This document shows positions 25,505-35,322 of a DNA stretch of 57,579 bases, one piece after another; position 1 is the stretch's first letter; every line of letters begins with the position of its first letter. Where the stretch lies: the NCBI GenBank assembly GCA_021154405.1, contig JAJKIP010000215.1, forward strand, positions 1 through 57,579. Direction: 5' to 3'. The stretch is from Segetibacter sp. (lineage in GTDB: Bacteria; Bacteroidota; Bacteroidia; Chitinophagales; Chitinophagaceae). The translations under genes were made by a program, and so were the position numbers. Under the pieces are notes generated by a model, which was given only the letters and a program-made list of their open reading frames with translations, had not been told where the DNA came from and searched no databases.

Positions 25505-26596
25505 ATGAGCCTGAAAAGCCGTTTACTTCTTTTATTGCTGTTTCCCTTTTTTGCAGTTGCGCAGGACAGGCTTACCCTCACAGGTAAGGTTACCGGCTTA
25601 AAGGAGGGGGCCAAAGTATTATTGATGGATGTAAACAGGCCTGCGGACACGCTTGGTATAGGGATTGTCAAAAAAGGCGTATTTGTTATCAAAGCTGAGT
25701 TAAAAGAACCTACACTATCAAGCCTGGTGCTTACGCCTGTTAAAAATGTGATGGTATTCCTGGATAATAAGGCGGTAAAGGTCAATGGAGATCTGGCAAA
25801 AACTGATAAGATCACGGTAACCGGATCATCCACTCATAAAGATTTTACAGAGTTTCAGAATCAGTTCAATCCTCTTTTTGAAAAGGTGGTAAAGATCAAC
25901 CAGCGTATGCAGATGCCTTATGCAGAGAATACTGAAGAACTTTATGCTTCCTCCAGGAAATTACAGGATACTATTCAGGAAGCAATTGAGTTATTCCTCA
26001 CAAAACATGCTTCATCAGTGGTTAGCGCCTTCCTGCTGGCAGCAACCATTAATCTAAGAGATGATGTGTTGCTGACAGAAAAAAGATTGAACCAGATAGC
26101 TCCTGCTGCAATCCAGAATCTGTATGGAAATTATGTGAAGCAGGTGATTGATCAGCAGAAACCTACTGCGGTTGGCGTTGTTGCGCAGGATTTTGTGCAG
26201 TCAGATACTTCCGGAACTCCCGTATCGCTTTCTTCTTTCAGAGGAAAATATGTTTTGCTTGATTTCTGGGCAAGCTGGTGCGGACCGTGCAGACAGGAAA
26301 ATCCCAATGTTGTAAATACCTATAATAAATTCAAGGAAAAGAATTTCACCGTACTTGGTGTTTCTCTTGATCGGCCTGGTCAGAAAGAAAAATGGCTGCA
26401 GGCCATTCATATGGATGGTTTAACATGGACACATGTAAGTGATCTCCAGTTTTGGCAGAATGCGGTGGCCCAGCAATATCATATTGAAAGTATTCCTCAA
26501 AACTTTTTGATCGGGCCAGATGGAAAAATTGTAGCCAAGAATCTTCGCGGAGCCGCGCTGGAAGCGAAGCTCTGCGAAGTCCTCGGATGTAATTAA
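25505..26596 (+). CDS. TlpA-family thiol-disulfide oxidoreductase with DUF4369-like domain
   Basis: Exported thioredoxin-fold protein of 363 residues. Signal peptide MSLKSRLLLLLLFPFFAVAQ; beta-rich DUF4369-like N-domain about 22-120; helical linker 120-210; AhpC/TSA-thioredoxin domain 215-363 with the redox motif WCGPC (Trp258-Cys262) and the cis-Pro segment ESIPQNFLIGPDGK. It should reduce or shuffle disulfides, or support cytochrome maturation, in the periplasm. Its stop codon overlaps the stop of the opposing DUF2911 gene in a shared TTAA. Confidence 0.92.
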   Translation: MSLKSRLLLLLLFPFFAVAQDRLTLTGKVTGLKEGAKVLLMDVNRPADTLGIGIVKKGVFVIKAELKEPTLSSLVLTPVKNVMVFLDNKAVKVNGDLAKTDKITVTGSSTHKDFTEFQNQFNPLFEKVVKINQRMQMPYAENTEELYASSRKLQDTIQEAIELFLTKHASSVVSAFLLAATINLRDDVLLTEKRLNQIAPAAIQNLYGNYVKQVIDQQKPTAVGVVAQDFVQSDTSGTPVSLSSFRGKYVLLDFWASWCGPCRQENPNVVNTYNKFKEKNFTVLGVSLDRPGQKEKWLQAIHMDGLTWTHVSDLQFWQNAVAQQYHIESIPQNFLIGPDGKIVAKNLRGAALEAKLCEVLGCN

Positions 26597-27702
26597 TTGA
26601 TGTCTTTTCCGTCTTTCAACTTCTGGATCATTGTCTCCACACCATTTTTCTGGGCAGCAGGAGAAAGTGGTAATGCCTGGGTGAGGTACTTTAAGGCATT
26701 TTTATAATCCCCATTGGCAGAATATCCTCGCGCTAAACCAACCAGCGTTGTGAATTGATTGGGATATTTTTTAAAATTGCCCTGGAATACTTCCATTGCT
26801 TCCTTTGCCTTTTTCTGAGTCACAAGGGTACGTGCATACTGGTGTACCTCATTCATCGTGGCAAAGGCAAGAGATCTCTTCATTATGGCATCGGCATCTG
26901 CCTGGCGATTCAATTTCTCCAGTAACTGAGCTCTGGTACTCCAGGCCGCGAAGCTTTTATCGCCACCAAAATTGGTGCTCGTAGCAGAATCTGACCATTC
27001 CAGTGCCTGATCCAGGTTTGTATTATTTACCAGGCACCATTGTGCCGCCTGGTTCCAGCTTTCCCAGAAAAAGCCTTCTTTATTTCTCAATTCCCGGCGG
27101 AATGATTCTACCTGGTCTTTGAAATAATCTGTCTCAACCTTAAAGGGAAAACAAAGTTTTTCCCATTGCAGGGCTACTGTGGCGCTGTTAGCTGTTTCAT
27201 CCGTGAATTCATATTTCAGCCATTCAACGCTTTTATCGAGAGCAACAGGTTTTACTTTTACCCGCAACACATCTTCTTTATCATCATAGAAAAAACTTCC
27301 CCAGGAGGTTGAGTTCCTTGAAAAAATGAGGGTGCTTTCATTAGGGTCGTAAGCTATAAAGAAACCATAGCGACCAGCAGGCAGGGCCTGGCCGTTTATC
27401 TTAACATCAGAAGTAAATTCAATTGTAGTATTCTCATTTGAACCTGCACGCCAGGGGGCAGCTTTGGAACTTCCAAATCCCTGGTCTGTGTACCCTACTG
27501 GTACCAGTTGACCCCAGATCTTGCCTTCACGGCCTTTTACACCAGGGCGATCATAATGGATGGTCACATCTGTCAGTCCAATTCTTTCGCCAACGGAAGC
27601 TTTTTTGTTACCTCCACTGGGTGCTACAGTTAACGGGATCTGCGCATGGGAAACAATGGCCCAGCAGCATACAGCAAAGACAAATGATAGCATTTTCTTC
27701 AT
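26593..27702 (-). CDS. Exported DUF2911 protein with TPR-like C-terminal part
   Basis: 369 residues. Signal peptide MKKMLSFVFAVCCWAIVSHA. The DUF2911 domain (about 25-190) is recognised by SVGERIGLTDVTIHYDRPGVKGR, WRAGSNENTTIEFT and LPAGRYGFFIAYD, a beta-sandwich common in Bacteroidota whose function is unknown. Residues 200-369 are helical with tetratricopeptide-like spacing (QLLEKLNRQADADAIMKRSL, GDYKNALKYLTQALPL). Convergent with the TlpA gene, with overlapping stops. Confidence 0.9.
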   Translation of the reverse strand: MKKMLSFVFAVCCWAIVSHAQIPLTVAPSGGNKKASVGERIGLTDVTIHYDRPGVKGREGKIWGQLVPVGYTDQGFGSSKAAPWRAGSNENTTIEFTSDVKINGQALPAGRYGFFIAYDPNESTLIFSRNSTSWGSFFYDDKEDVLRVKVKPVALDKSVEWLKYEFTDETANSATVALQWEKLCFPFKVETDYFKDQVESFRRELRNKEGFFWESWNQAAQWCLVNNTNLDQALEWSDSATSTNFGGDKSFAAWSTRAQLLEKLNRQADADAIMKRSLAFATMNEVHQYARTLVTQKKAKEAMEVFQGNFKKYPNQFTTLVGLARGYSANGDYKNALKYLTQALPLSPAAQKNGVETMIQKLKDGKDIN

Positions 27703-27817
27703 AAATAATCAGTTTTGCAGAAAGCTATTAATAAATACGTGAACGGCTCCCGGATTATTACCAGCGATGGGTAAACGGGATGAGGTGTAGTGTAAAGGGA
27801 TATGAGGTGCCGGATTT

Positions 27818-28459
27818 TTACACCAGCTTATGCTCATAGGCGTATTTTACCAGTCCTATAACGCTGTTTGTACTGGTTTTCCTGAAAATATTCTTGCGAT
27901 GGGTTTCCACGGTACGTTCACTAATGAAGAGTGTTTCAGCGATCTGCCGGTTATTATATTCTTTTTCGATCAGGCGGATGATCTCAACTTCCCTGTCGGT
28001 GAGGTGGGCATCCTCATTCTGTTTCCTCCGCGTACTGGTGCGTTTCAGTTCCTCGATCACATCCTCGCTGAAATAAACGTTTCCCCCAGCAATTTTTTCA
28101 ATTGCTTTTATCAATTCCTGCTTACCGATATTCTTGAGAACATACCCGGAAATATCTGCATCATTGATCATTTCATTGATCACGTCTCCTTCGCTGCTCA
28201 TAGATAGGGCGAGAATTTTTATAGCCGGGAAACTTTCTCTTACTTTTTTTGCCAGCGTACTGCCATTGAGGCCGGGCATCATTACATCTGTAAGCAATAC
28301 ATCAACTGGATGTTCTCCAAGTTTCTCAATCACCTCCCGTGGATCAGTAGTAGCGAAGGCAAACTGGAATGTATCGTGTCCTTTTAGCAAGGAAATCAGC
28401 CCATCAATTACGATCCTGTGATCATCTACGAGCGCCAATGTTATCTTTTCATGTTTCAT
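27818..28459 (-). CDS. NarL/LuxR-type response regulator
   Basis: 213 residues from the ATG at 28459. Receiver domain 1-120 with acidic pocket Asp12-Asp13, phospho-acceptor Asp58 (LLTDVMMPG) and the conserved Lys in GYVLKNIGK; LuxR-type helix-turn-helix about 145-210 (LTDREVEIIRLIEKEYNNRQIAE, TVETHRKNIFRKT). It lies just downstream of a TPR histidine kinase on the same strand and is almost certainly its partner. A 20-base palindrome lies between the two genes. Confidence 0.95.
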   Translation of the reverse strand: MKHEKITLALVDDHRIVIDGLISLLKGHDTFQFAFATTDPREVIEKLGEHPVDVLLTDVMMPGLNGSTLAKKVRESFPAIKILALSMSSEGDVINEMINDADISGYVLKNIGKQELIKAIEKIAGGNVYFSEDVIEELKRTSTRRKQNEDAHLTDREVEIIRLIEKEYNNRQIAETLFISERTVETHRKNIFRKTSTNSVIGLVKYAYEHKLV

Positions 28460-28528
28460 AACCTGCAATTTGTTCTAATTGTTATCAATCCGGGCAGCAT
28501 CCAGTTTTCAAACCAGACATGAGTCAAC

Positions 28529-28548
28529 TGTTTCAATGAATTGAAACA
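28529..28548. repeat. 20-base palindrome between kinase and regulator genes
   Basis: TGTTTCAAT (28529-28537), GA, ATTGAAACA (28540-28548): perfect 9-base arms with a 2-base centre. It lies 34 bases after the kinase stop and 70 before the regulator ATG. No T tract follows on the minus strand, so a protein-binding site is more likely than a terminator. The outer TGTTTCA/TGAAACA halves equal those of parS but are 4 bases further apart. Confidence 0.5.
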
Positions 28549-28581
28549 TTAACAGAACCAATACAGCAGGTGTTTGCCAAG

Positions 28582-30516
28582 TCAGTTAGCCTGTTCCAGA
28601 GGAACATTAAGGGCTATAAGCGTGCCCCTGCCCGGGGAGGAATCAAAATCCACCATACCTTTCAGGTATTCAATCCGGGTTATTATATTCTTAAGGCCAA
28701 TTCCTTCAAACTTGTCTTTATCGCCTATGTCAAATCCCTTGCCATTGTCTTCAATAGTGGCACTAATCCCCTCTTTATCTTTTAATACTGAAATATCCAG
28801 GCGGCTGGCATCGGCATGTTTGATCACATTGTTCACGCATTCCTGGATAACACGGTAAAGTACAATCTCCAGGTTTGAGTCCATCCGGTCGTCCAACCCT
28901 TCAGTATAAACTCTAACTTTTAACGAGCTATTTTCAATCTTATCTACAAAATCTTTGATGGCAATTGCCAGGTTGTTTTTCAGAAGAGCATTCGGCATCA
29001 TATTGTGTGATACGGTCCGGACTTCCCTGCAGCTTTCATCTACAAGGTTAATGATCTTTTCAAAGGATTCCTGTTGATCCTTATCAAGGAATTGAAAATC
29101 CGACTCAAAAGCGGATAAATTCATTTTGGCCACACTCATCATTTGCCCAACTCCGTCATGCAGGTCACGGGCAATTCTTTGTCTTTCTTTTTCTTCTGCT
29201 GCCAGCACTGCTTTTGTGGCAAGTTCCTGCTGTTTCATGATCTCCCGTTGAAATTTTGCCTTCTGTTTTAACCTGGCGCGTAACCAGGCAGAAAGAACGA
29301 GAAGTGTTATAAAAATAATTAACAGCACTATTCCTACCAGCAGGTAATTTTTCTTACTTATCTGTACCTTTTGAAAATTTATCTGTTGCTCTTTCTTTTC
29401 AGTTTCGTAGGCTGTCTCCATTTCGGCCATATGGGCCTCACTGTTAGTCCTGGCAAAGCTGTCCTTTGCCTTCATGGCATTCTGCAGGGAAGTATAAGCA
29501 GAGTCATCCTGTCCTGATTCCTTATAAGCGGTGGAGAGCTGCATCAGGGCTTTTATAGTTCCCTGAGCAAATCCGGATTCACTGGCCAGCTCCACGCTAC
29601 GCTGCAAATAGGGGATAGCCGCTCCATATTTCTTTTGTTCTATAAATACATCTCCCAGGTTTGCATAGCTATCGCTCATCTGCTTTTTGTTCTTAAAGGC
29701 TGAATCAATATGCAGTGTCCGTGTGAAATAATAGTATGCTTTTGTATAATCAGGAGGATTGCCATACAGGTAGCAGTTTCCCATATTGTCGTAGAACAGT
29801 GCCTTGGCAAATTCATTATTGGTTTTATCTGCCAGCGCTATTCCTTTCAGATCAAGCTCAAATGCCTCTTTGATCTTCCCTTCCATACCATAAATATTGG
29901 CGAGAGTATGCATGGCAGAAATATGCATGGCGGGGTCATCATTTTTTTCAAGAATGGCAACCGCATTGCCTACATGTTTTTCCGCAAGCAGTAGCTTCTC
30001 CTGTGTCTGGTACACCATGCCGATATGAATATCAGAGGAAGCAATACCTTTCTCATTTTTTGCGAGTTCCCAAAGTCTTACTGCCTTAAAATGATTCAGG
30101 AGGGCATCTGTGTGTTGCCCGAGCTGCCACAGAGAAGTTCCGATCCCATTCAGTGCAGCTGCAGTTATTGTATCATTTTTATTTTGAGATAATGCAATTG
30201 CCTGGTTAAAGTATTTGATGGCGAGATTATAGCTCCCTTTTACTATCATTGTGCGGCCAAGCGCCAGCAAAGCGATCTGTTTATCATATTCTTTACCGGA
30301 AATAATTGCCAGTTCTGAGGCCTTCCTGGCAAAATACAACGCTGTATCTCCATCGATATTACGGGTAATATAAGAGAGATCCCTATAGAGTTCAACTTGC
30401 CGTGTACCAGTAGCTTTCTCAGCCTCCCGGTGCATGGAATCAATCTCTCTGGTTTGTGCCGAAAGGAACAATGGCACAAGAAAAGAAGCTATGTGTATTG
30501 CAACTATTGTTCTCAT
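28582..30516 (-). CDS. TPR-containing sensor histidine kinase (HisKA_3 type)
   Basis: 644 residues from the ATG at 30516, which gives a signal peptide (RTIVAIHIASFLVPLFLSAQ). Periplasmic TPR repeats cover about 25-370 (ALLALGRTMIVKGSYNLAIK, AALNGIGTSLWQLGQHTDAL, SYANLGDVFIEQKKYGAAIP); one membrane helix near 390-415; coiled linker; H-box RQRIARDLHDGVGQMM with phospho-His 453; HATPase with ECVNNVIKHA, DNGKGF and GIGLKNI. It should phosphorylate the adjacent NarL-type regulator. Input signal unknown; the TPR region suggests protein or peptide binding. Confidence 0.94.
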   Translation of the reverse strand: MRTIVAIHIASFLVPLFLSAQTREIDSMHREAEKATGTRQVELYRDLSYITRNIDGDTALYFARKASELAIISGKEYDKQIALLALGRTMIVKGSYNLAIKYFNQAIALSQNKNDTITAAALNGIGTSLWQLGQHTDALLNHFKAVRLWELAKNEKGIASSDIHIGMVYQTQEKLLLAEKHVGNAVAILEKNDDPAMHISAMHTLANIYGMEGKIKEAFELDLKGIALADKTNNEFAKALFYDNMGNCYLYGNPPDYTKAYYYFTRTLHIDSAFKNKKQMSDSYANLGDVFIEQKKYGAAIPYLQRSVELASESGFAQGTIKALMQLSTAYKESGQDDSAYTSLQNAMKAKDSFARTNSEAHMAEMETAYETEKKEQQINFQKVQISKKNYLLVGIVLLIIFITLLVLSAWLRARLKQKAKFQREIMKQQELATKAVLAAEEKERQRIARDLHDGVGQMMSVAKMNLSAFESDFQFLDKDQQESFEKIINLVDESCREVRTVSHNMMPNALLKNNLAIAIKDFVDKIENSSLKVRVYTEGLDDRMDSNLEIVLYRVIQECVNNVIKHADASRLDISVLKDKEGISATIEDNGKGFDIGDKDKFEGIGLKNIITRIEYLKGMVDFDSSPGRGTLIALNVPLEQAN

Positions 30517-30600
30517 CGCAGCAATAATCATCCTTGGCTATCACAAAATAGCCATTTGCTCTTGGTGTTGTAAAACGCAGGTTAAAGCTTTGAAGGGAGG

Positions 30601-31317
30601 TTACAATCCTAATACATCTTTCATATTAAAGATACCCTTTTTATCCTTTAAAAATTCAGCGGCCAAAACTGCGCCAGAGGCAAACCCTTTGCGATTATGG
30701 GCCGTATGAATTATTTCGATGTCATCGATAGAGGATGAATACTTTACAGAATGAGTTCCCGCGGCGGGGTCAATCCTCCTGCTGATAATCACCAGGTCTG
30801 CCGGGTCTTTACTTTCGTTATTCACCCACTGACCTTTTCTCTTAATTTCAGTCAATACCTGGTCAGCCAGGGAAATGGCAGTTCCGCTGGGTGCATCTCT
30901 TTTCTCTGTGTGGTGGATCTCCTCAATTTGAATATCATAGGAAGGGTGGCTGTCCATGAGGGAGGCCAGTTTTTTGTTGATCTCAAAAAAGATATTGACA
31001 CCAATACTGTAATTACTTGAATACAAAAAGGCGCCGTTCTTTTCTTTGCAATACTTGACTATTTCACTTAGACGATCTGTCCAGCCGGTAGATCCGCTGA
31101 CAATGGGGATTCCAAATTCCAGCGCTTTCCGAACATTATCGTAAGCACTATGTGGATTGGTAAATTCGATGGCCACATCGGCTTTCGAAATATTTTCCTT
31201 TGAAAAATCGTCCGTATTGTTCTCGTCTATTTTAAGGACCACTTCATGTCCTTTTCCAATAGCTATTTCCTCTATTGCCTTTCCCATTTTACCATAGCCC
31301 AGTAACGCAATGCGCAT
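30601..31317 (-). CDS. dapB: 4-hydroxy-tetrahydrodipicolinate reductase
   Basis: NAD(P)H-dependent step of the diaminopimelate/lysine pathway, drawing on aspartate kinase (14.9 kb). 238 residues. Rossmann motif LLGYGKMGKAIE at the N-terminus, SGSTGW, NYSIGVNIFFE, and the catalytic HHTEKRDAPSGTA with His and Lys. It ends the parA-parB-DUF5683-dapB series, an arrangement conserved in Bacteroidota. Confidence 0.97.
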   Translation of the reverse strand: MRIALLGYGKMGKAIEEIAIGKGHEVVLKIDENNTDDFSKENISKADVAIEFTNPHSAYDNVRKALEFGIPIVSGSTGWTDRLSEIVKYCKEKNGAFLYSSNYSIGVNIFFEINKKLASLMDSHPSYDIQIEEIHHTEKRDAPSGTAISLADQVLTEIKRKGQWVNNESKDPADLVIISRRIDPAAGTHSVKYSSSIDDIEIIHTAHNRKGFASGAVLAAEFLKDKKGIFNMKDVLGL

Positions 31318-31399
31318 GATCAGTTATTTGATGTTGCAATATGTAACATTCATGCGGGACTTTCAACATTTCCCAATAAAACTTTTTCATTAACAGGAT

Positions 31400-32068
31400 T
31401 CAGAAACGGGAGGGGAGTAGCGTTTTTTTCTTATTGGTGCCAATATTTAACACCAGGCTCACACCATTGGTACCTGCCATGGCGCTGTGGCCGGGTTTGA
31501 ACTGAAGGCTAAGATCCGGGCTTACATCAAATGCCTTAAGATGGGCATCTACAGCAGCATCTACAACATTAAGACCCCATGCCAGTAAAAAGATCAGCAC
31601 AGAATAATCGATATCCCTACGGAATTCATCCCTGTAAAATCGTAAGGATTCTTCGCTGAGTGGCTGTAATTCGGTTTTGATTTTAGGGAACAGCGCAGAA
31701 TCAGCAGCAGACCGGTTCACCCGCATATTGTATTTGACCTTATAAGCAAAACGGGTATCCTTATAATTGGAATAATTATAAAAGAAAACATAGCCTGTTG
31801 TACCAATGATTCCATACCATATGGGTAATTTCCAGTATTTCCTGTTGTAAATCTGTCCCCATCCAGGGATTATTGCTGAACGCAGGGCTGCTTTTTTGGG
31901 ATCATAAACCCGTACCTTTTTTACTTTTTCACCTTTTGCACTTGAATCAATGATCTCTGTAACTGTTTTGGAAGAATCGGTTGACATAAGGACTTCCTTC
32001 TCCTTGTGTTGGGCAGAAAGGGAAAGGGAAAACAAAAGAATTGAAAAGATAAACAGGCTCTTTCTCAT
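31400..32068 (-). CDS. DUF5683 membrane protein
   Basis: 222 residues with signal peptide MRKSLFIFSILLFSLSLSAQ. The domain is recognised by AALRSAIIPGWGQIYNRKYWKLPI, then a membrane segment (YGIIGTTGYVFFYNY) and a second one (YSVLIFLLAWGLNVVDAAVDAHL). It stands between parB and dapB as in many Bacteroidota. Function unknown. Confidence 0.92.
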   Translation of the reverse strand: MRKSLFIFSILLFSLSLSAQHKEKEVLMSTDSSKTVTEIIDSSAKGEKVKKVRVYDPKKAALRSAIIPGWGQIYNRKYWKLPIWYGIIGTTGYVFFYNYSNYKDTRFAYKVKYNMRVNRSAADSALFPKIKTELQPLSEESLRFYRDEFRRDIDYSVLIFLLAWGLNVVDAAVDAHLKAFDVSPDLSLQFKPGHSAMAGTNGVSLVLNIGTNKKKTLLPSRF

Positions 32069-32096
32069 CGTAATTTCCTTGATCTTGAATTAACGC

Positions 32097-33017
32097 TTAA
32101 TCCGCGTTCACATTCATTTCTTTCAGGAGTTTGGTCAGTTCGTCATTGGAATAATAATCAATAATAATCTGGCCACTTCCATTGCGGGCATGCCTGAGTT
32201 TGACACGCGTGCTGAAATGAGAAGCTAAGTTATCTTCAATTTTCTGGTATGCTGGTGGGAGAGAGCTTTTTGAAATTTTTTTAACAGCGCCTGACTCTTT
32301 GTACATTGTCCTTACCAAAGATTCTGTCTGCCGTACAGACAATCCTTTTTCTCTTATTTCCTTAAAAATGTAGAGTTGCCTGTCAACCGTATCAACATTG
32401 ATCAATGCACGAGCATGACCCATGCTTAAGTCGTTATTACGCACTGCCAGCTGAATATCCGGAGGAAGTTTTAACAATCGAATGAAATTGGCTACTGTAC
32501 TGCGGTCTTTACCCATTCTTTCAGCAACCATTTCCTGTGTATAATCCAGTTCATCCATCATTCGCTTATAACTGAGAGAAACTTCTATTGCATTGAGGTC
32601 CTCACGCTGAAGATTTTCCAGCAAAGCCAGCTCAAGCAATTCGGTATCATTTGCCTGGCGGATATAGGCAGGGATATCTTTCAGGTTGGCCATTCTGGCG
32701 GCACGCCAGCGACGCTCTCCGGCGATCAGCCTGTATTTTCCTGAAGGTAATTTGGAGACAGTAACTGGTTGAATGATATCATGCAGGCGAATGGATTCTG
32801 CCAGTTCCTTCATCGCCGTTTCTTCAAAATCATGCCTCGGCTGTTTCGGATTGGTTTCAATCTCATCAATTGGTATCCGGTTAATGCCCGTTGCTGTTTC
32901 CACAACGGCTGGTTTAAGTTGTCCGGTTCCTGTCTTAAGGTCACTATCGATACTCTGCAAAAGTGAACGAATTCCTTTTCCTAAAGCTTCCTTATTATTC
33001 TGTTTTGGGGTAGTCAT
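32097..33017 (-). CDS. parB: Chromosome-partitioning protein ParB
   Basis: Binds parS sites near the origin and spreads along DNA as a CTP-dependent clamp. 306 residues. N-terminal GKGIRSLLQ; CTPase/ParB domain about 45-140 with IETNPKQPRHDF and LIAGERRWRAARMA (GERRxRA motif); helix-turn-helix 150-200 (TQEMVAERMGKDRSTVANFIRLLKLP); C-terminal dimerisation part. It starts 24 bases after parA. This pair is chromosomal in type, so the replication origin may not be far, but no parS or DnaA boxes were found here. Confidence 0.97.
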   Translation of the reverse strand: MTTPKQNNKEALGKGIRSLLQSIDSDLKTGTGQLKPAVVETATGINRIPIDEIETNPKQPRHDFEETAMKELAESIRLHDIIQPVTVSKLPSGKYRLIAGERRWRAARMANLKDIPAYIRQANDTELLELALLENLQREDLNAIEVSLSYKRMMDELDYTQEMVAERMGKDRSTVANFIRLLKLPPDIQLAVRNNDLSMGHARALINVDTVDRQLYIFKEIREKGLSVRQTESLVRTMYKESGAVKKISKSSLPPAYQKIEDNLASHFSTRVKLRHARNGSGQIIIDYYSNDELTKLLKEMNVNAD

Positions 33018-33041
33018 AAATGGCTTTGAAATGCAATGGTC

Positions 33042-33845
33042 TTATAATTGCATGATCCTTTCTTCCTGGCTGATCTTTGTCATATTATTCTTCTGAAGGA
33101 TCTCTTTGGCCAGGTTGAGATAGTTAACAGATCCTTTACTGGTGGCATCATACAATATCACAGGTTTGCCAACGCTTGGGGCTTCACTCAGGCGTGCATT
33201 GCGATGAACAATAGTGCTAAATACCATATCTTCAAAATGCCTGCGCACTTCACTCACCACCTGGTTACATAAACGAAGACGTCCGTCATACATGGTCATT
33301 AAAATTCCTTCAATAACCAATTCAGTATTCAGGCGACTTTGAACTATCTTGATAGTATTCAAAAGTTTTCCCAACCCTTCCAATGCGAAGAATTCACATT
33401 GTACGGGCACCACTACAGAATCAGAAGCGGTAAGGGCATTTACAGTGATCAGACCGAGAGAAGGTGAGCAATCGATAATAATAAAATCATATTCATCTCT
33501 CACAGGTTCAATCAGGTTCTTCAACACCATTTCCCGGTTGGGGTAGTTGATCATTTCAATTTCTGCACCTACAAGGTCAATATGGGAAGGTAAAAGATCC
33601 AGATAAGGTATATCGCTTTTCAAAATTACTTCCCGGGCTTTTGCTTCATTCACCATGCAATCATAAAGGCTCTTGGTAACATTATGGAGGTCAAAACCCA
33701 CACCAGTTGTGCTATTAGCCTGGGGATCTGCATCTACAAGCAGGGTCTTGTATTCCAGGACCGCAAAACTCGCTGCCAGGTTAATGGCAGTTGTGGTCTT
33801 ACCCACTCCTCCCTTTTGATTTGCTACACCAATTATTCTTCCCAC
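33042..33845 (-). CDS. parA: Chromosome-partitioning ATPase ParA (Soj)
   Basis: Walker-type ATPase that moves ParB-parS complexes. 267 residues from a GTG at 33845, the only start fitting [21 protein letters not shown]. Deviant Walker A KGGVGKTT near residue 11-18, switch DADPQANST, and [21 protein letters not shown]. Short type without an N-terminal DNA-binding domain, as for chromosomal Soj proteins. Confidence 0.97.
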   Translation of the reverse strand: MGRIIGVANQKGGVGKTTTAINLAASFAVLEYKTLLVDADPQANSTTGVGFDLHNVTKSLYDCMVNEAKAREVILKSDIPYLDLLPSHIDLVGAEIEMINYPNREMVLKNLIEPVRDEYDFIIIDCSPSLGLITVNALTASDSVVVPVQCEFFALEGLGKLLNTIKIVQSRLNTELVIEGILMTMYDGRLRLCNQVVSEVRRHFEDMVFSTIVHRNARLSEAPSVGKPVILYDATSKGSVNYLNLAKEILQKNNMTKISQEERIMQL

Positions 33846-33993
33846 CCTGAACTATTTTGGTTAAATGGTAAAATTGCCCCGTGTTGCCAAGACCGCAAAA
33901 TATAGTTTTGCCCAAATTTGACCATAAAATCACAAAAATAAGTCTTACTCAAACCGGTTTCCCGGTATATCCCCTTTAATTTTGCAATTCCTT

Positions 33994-35244
33994 ATGCGTA
34001 ATTCTCCTTTTTGGTGGGTATTGATCGGATTTATGGTATTGCTGGACTTCTATGTCTTCCAGGCCATCAGGGTGGTAGCCCAGCCTGCTGGTGCCAAAAC
34101 AAAGACCATTATTTATTTTTCTTACTGGATACTTTCCTGTCTGGCGGTAATTATTTTGATCATTTTACCTTATTTGCATTTTGAGCATCAGTCAAAATTG
34201 CTACGCACTACCATTTTTGCAATCATTGCAGGCCTGTTCTTTGCCAAAGTCATTGCATCCATTTTCTTTTTGATAGACGATATCCGGAGAGGTGTTCAAT
34301 GGGTAGCTGGAAAATTGTTTTTTTCCAATACAGAAGGGGAAGCCATGCAAAAAGGCAGCCGCATTTCAAGGTCAGCATTCCTGAGCTGGGTAGGATTAAT
34401 TGCAGGCGGTGGGTTATTTGGTTCCCTTATCTATGGCTTTGGAAACAAATACAGGTACCAGCTAAAAAAGATACCACTTGCTTTCTCCAATTTGCCAGCA
34501 GCTTTCAAAGGCCTGAAAATTATTCATATCTCTGATATCCATTCCGGCAGTTTCACGGATAAACAGGCTGTATTGAAAGGTATAGACAAAGTCATGAAGG
34601 AGAAGGCGGACCTGATTTTGTTTACCGGCGATCTGGTAAATAATACAGCAGACGAAATGGCGGATTATATGGATGTGTTCAATAAACTGAATGCACCGAT
34701 GGGTGTTTATTCCACGCTGGGTAATCATGATTATGGAGATTATGTACACTGGGAAAGCCCTGATGCCAAGAAAGCTAACCTGGACCGGGTGAAAGCGATC
34801 CATGGTCAACTCGGCTGGAAATTGCTGGTGAATGAGCATGTGGTTCTTGAAAAAGGAGGAGAGAAAATAGCCGTGATCGGCATCGAAAACTGGAGTGCCA
34901 AATCGAGTTTTCCCAAATATGGTGATATGAAAAAAGCTTATGAGGGAACCAGCGAATATCCTTTCAAAATATTAATGAGCCATGACCCTTCCCACTGGGA
35001 TGCAGAGGTAAGGCCAAAATACCCGGATGTAGACCTAATGCTGGCTGGCCACACCCATGGCATGCAATTCGGCGTGGAAATCCCTGGTTTCAAATGGAGC
35101 CCGGTCCAATATGTTTACCGGCAATGGGCAGGACTCTATGAGCAGGCCAGTCAAAAGCTTTATGTGAACCGTGGATATGGGTTTATCGGGTACCCGGGAC
35201 GCGTTGGCATTCTACCTGAAATCACTGTAATAGAATTGACATAA
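33994..35244 (+). CDS. Membrane-anchored metallophosphoesterase
   Basis: Calcineurin-like phosphoesterase of 416 residues from the ATG at 33994 (MRNSPFWWVL), preferred to the TTG at 33982. Membrane helices lie near 5-25, 40-60 and 70-95, with a fourth near 130-150. The two-metal site is spelled by IHISDIHSGSF, LILFTGDLVNN, TLGNHDYGD, MSHDPSHW and LAGHTHGMQF, in the order typical of the YaeI-like group. The substrate may be a lipid or nucleotide phosphoester. TAATTTTG at 33977-33984 fits a -7 element placed so that the transcript would be nearly leaderless. Confidence 0.9.
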   Translation: MRNSPFWWVLIGFMVLLDFYVFQAIRVVAQPAGAKTKTIIYFSYWILSCLAVIILIILPYLHFEHQSKLLRTTIFAIIAGLFFAKVIASIFFLIDDIRRGVQWVAGKLFFSNTEGEAMQKGSRISRSAFLSWVGLIAGGGLFGSLIYGFGNKYRYQLKKIPLAFSNLPAAFKGLKIIHISDIHSGSFTDKQAVLKGIDKVMKEKADLILFTGDLVNNTADEMADYMDVFNKLNAPMGVYSTLGNHDYGDYVHWESPDAKKANLDRVKAIHGQLGWKLLVNEHVVLEKGGEKIAVIGIENWSAKSSFPKYGDMKKAYEGTSEYPFKILMSHDPSHWDAEVRPKYPDVDLMLAGHTHGMQFGVEIPGFKWSPVQYVYRQWAGLYEQASQKLYVNRGYGFIGYPGRVGILPEITVIELT

Positions 35245-35322
35245 TTTCCTAATAATTATTCCGTTATTAAACCCTTGGTAAGCCTAAAGGTCTCAATTCC
35301 GTTCAAAACCACGAACTTCCGT

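Noticed and set aside
26593-26596. Overlap of two coding regions suggesting an annotation error
   Set aside because: Both convergent genes end within the same TTAA palindrome; the stops simply share bases and both proteins are of normal length.
28529-28548. Possible parS site
   Set aside because: Half-sites match but the centre is 4 bases too long for the 16-base parS; kept only as a palindrome. No true TGTTTCACGTGAAACA was found by eye.
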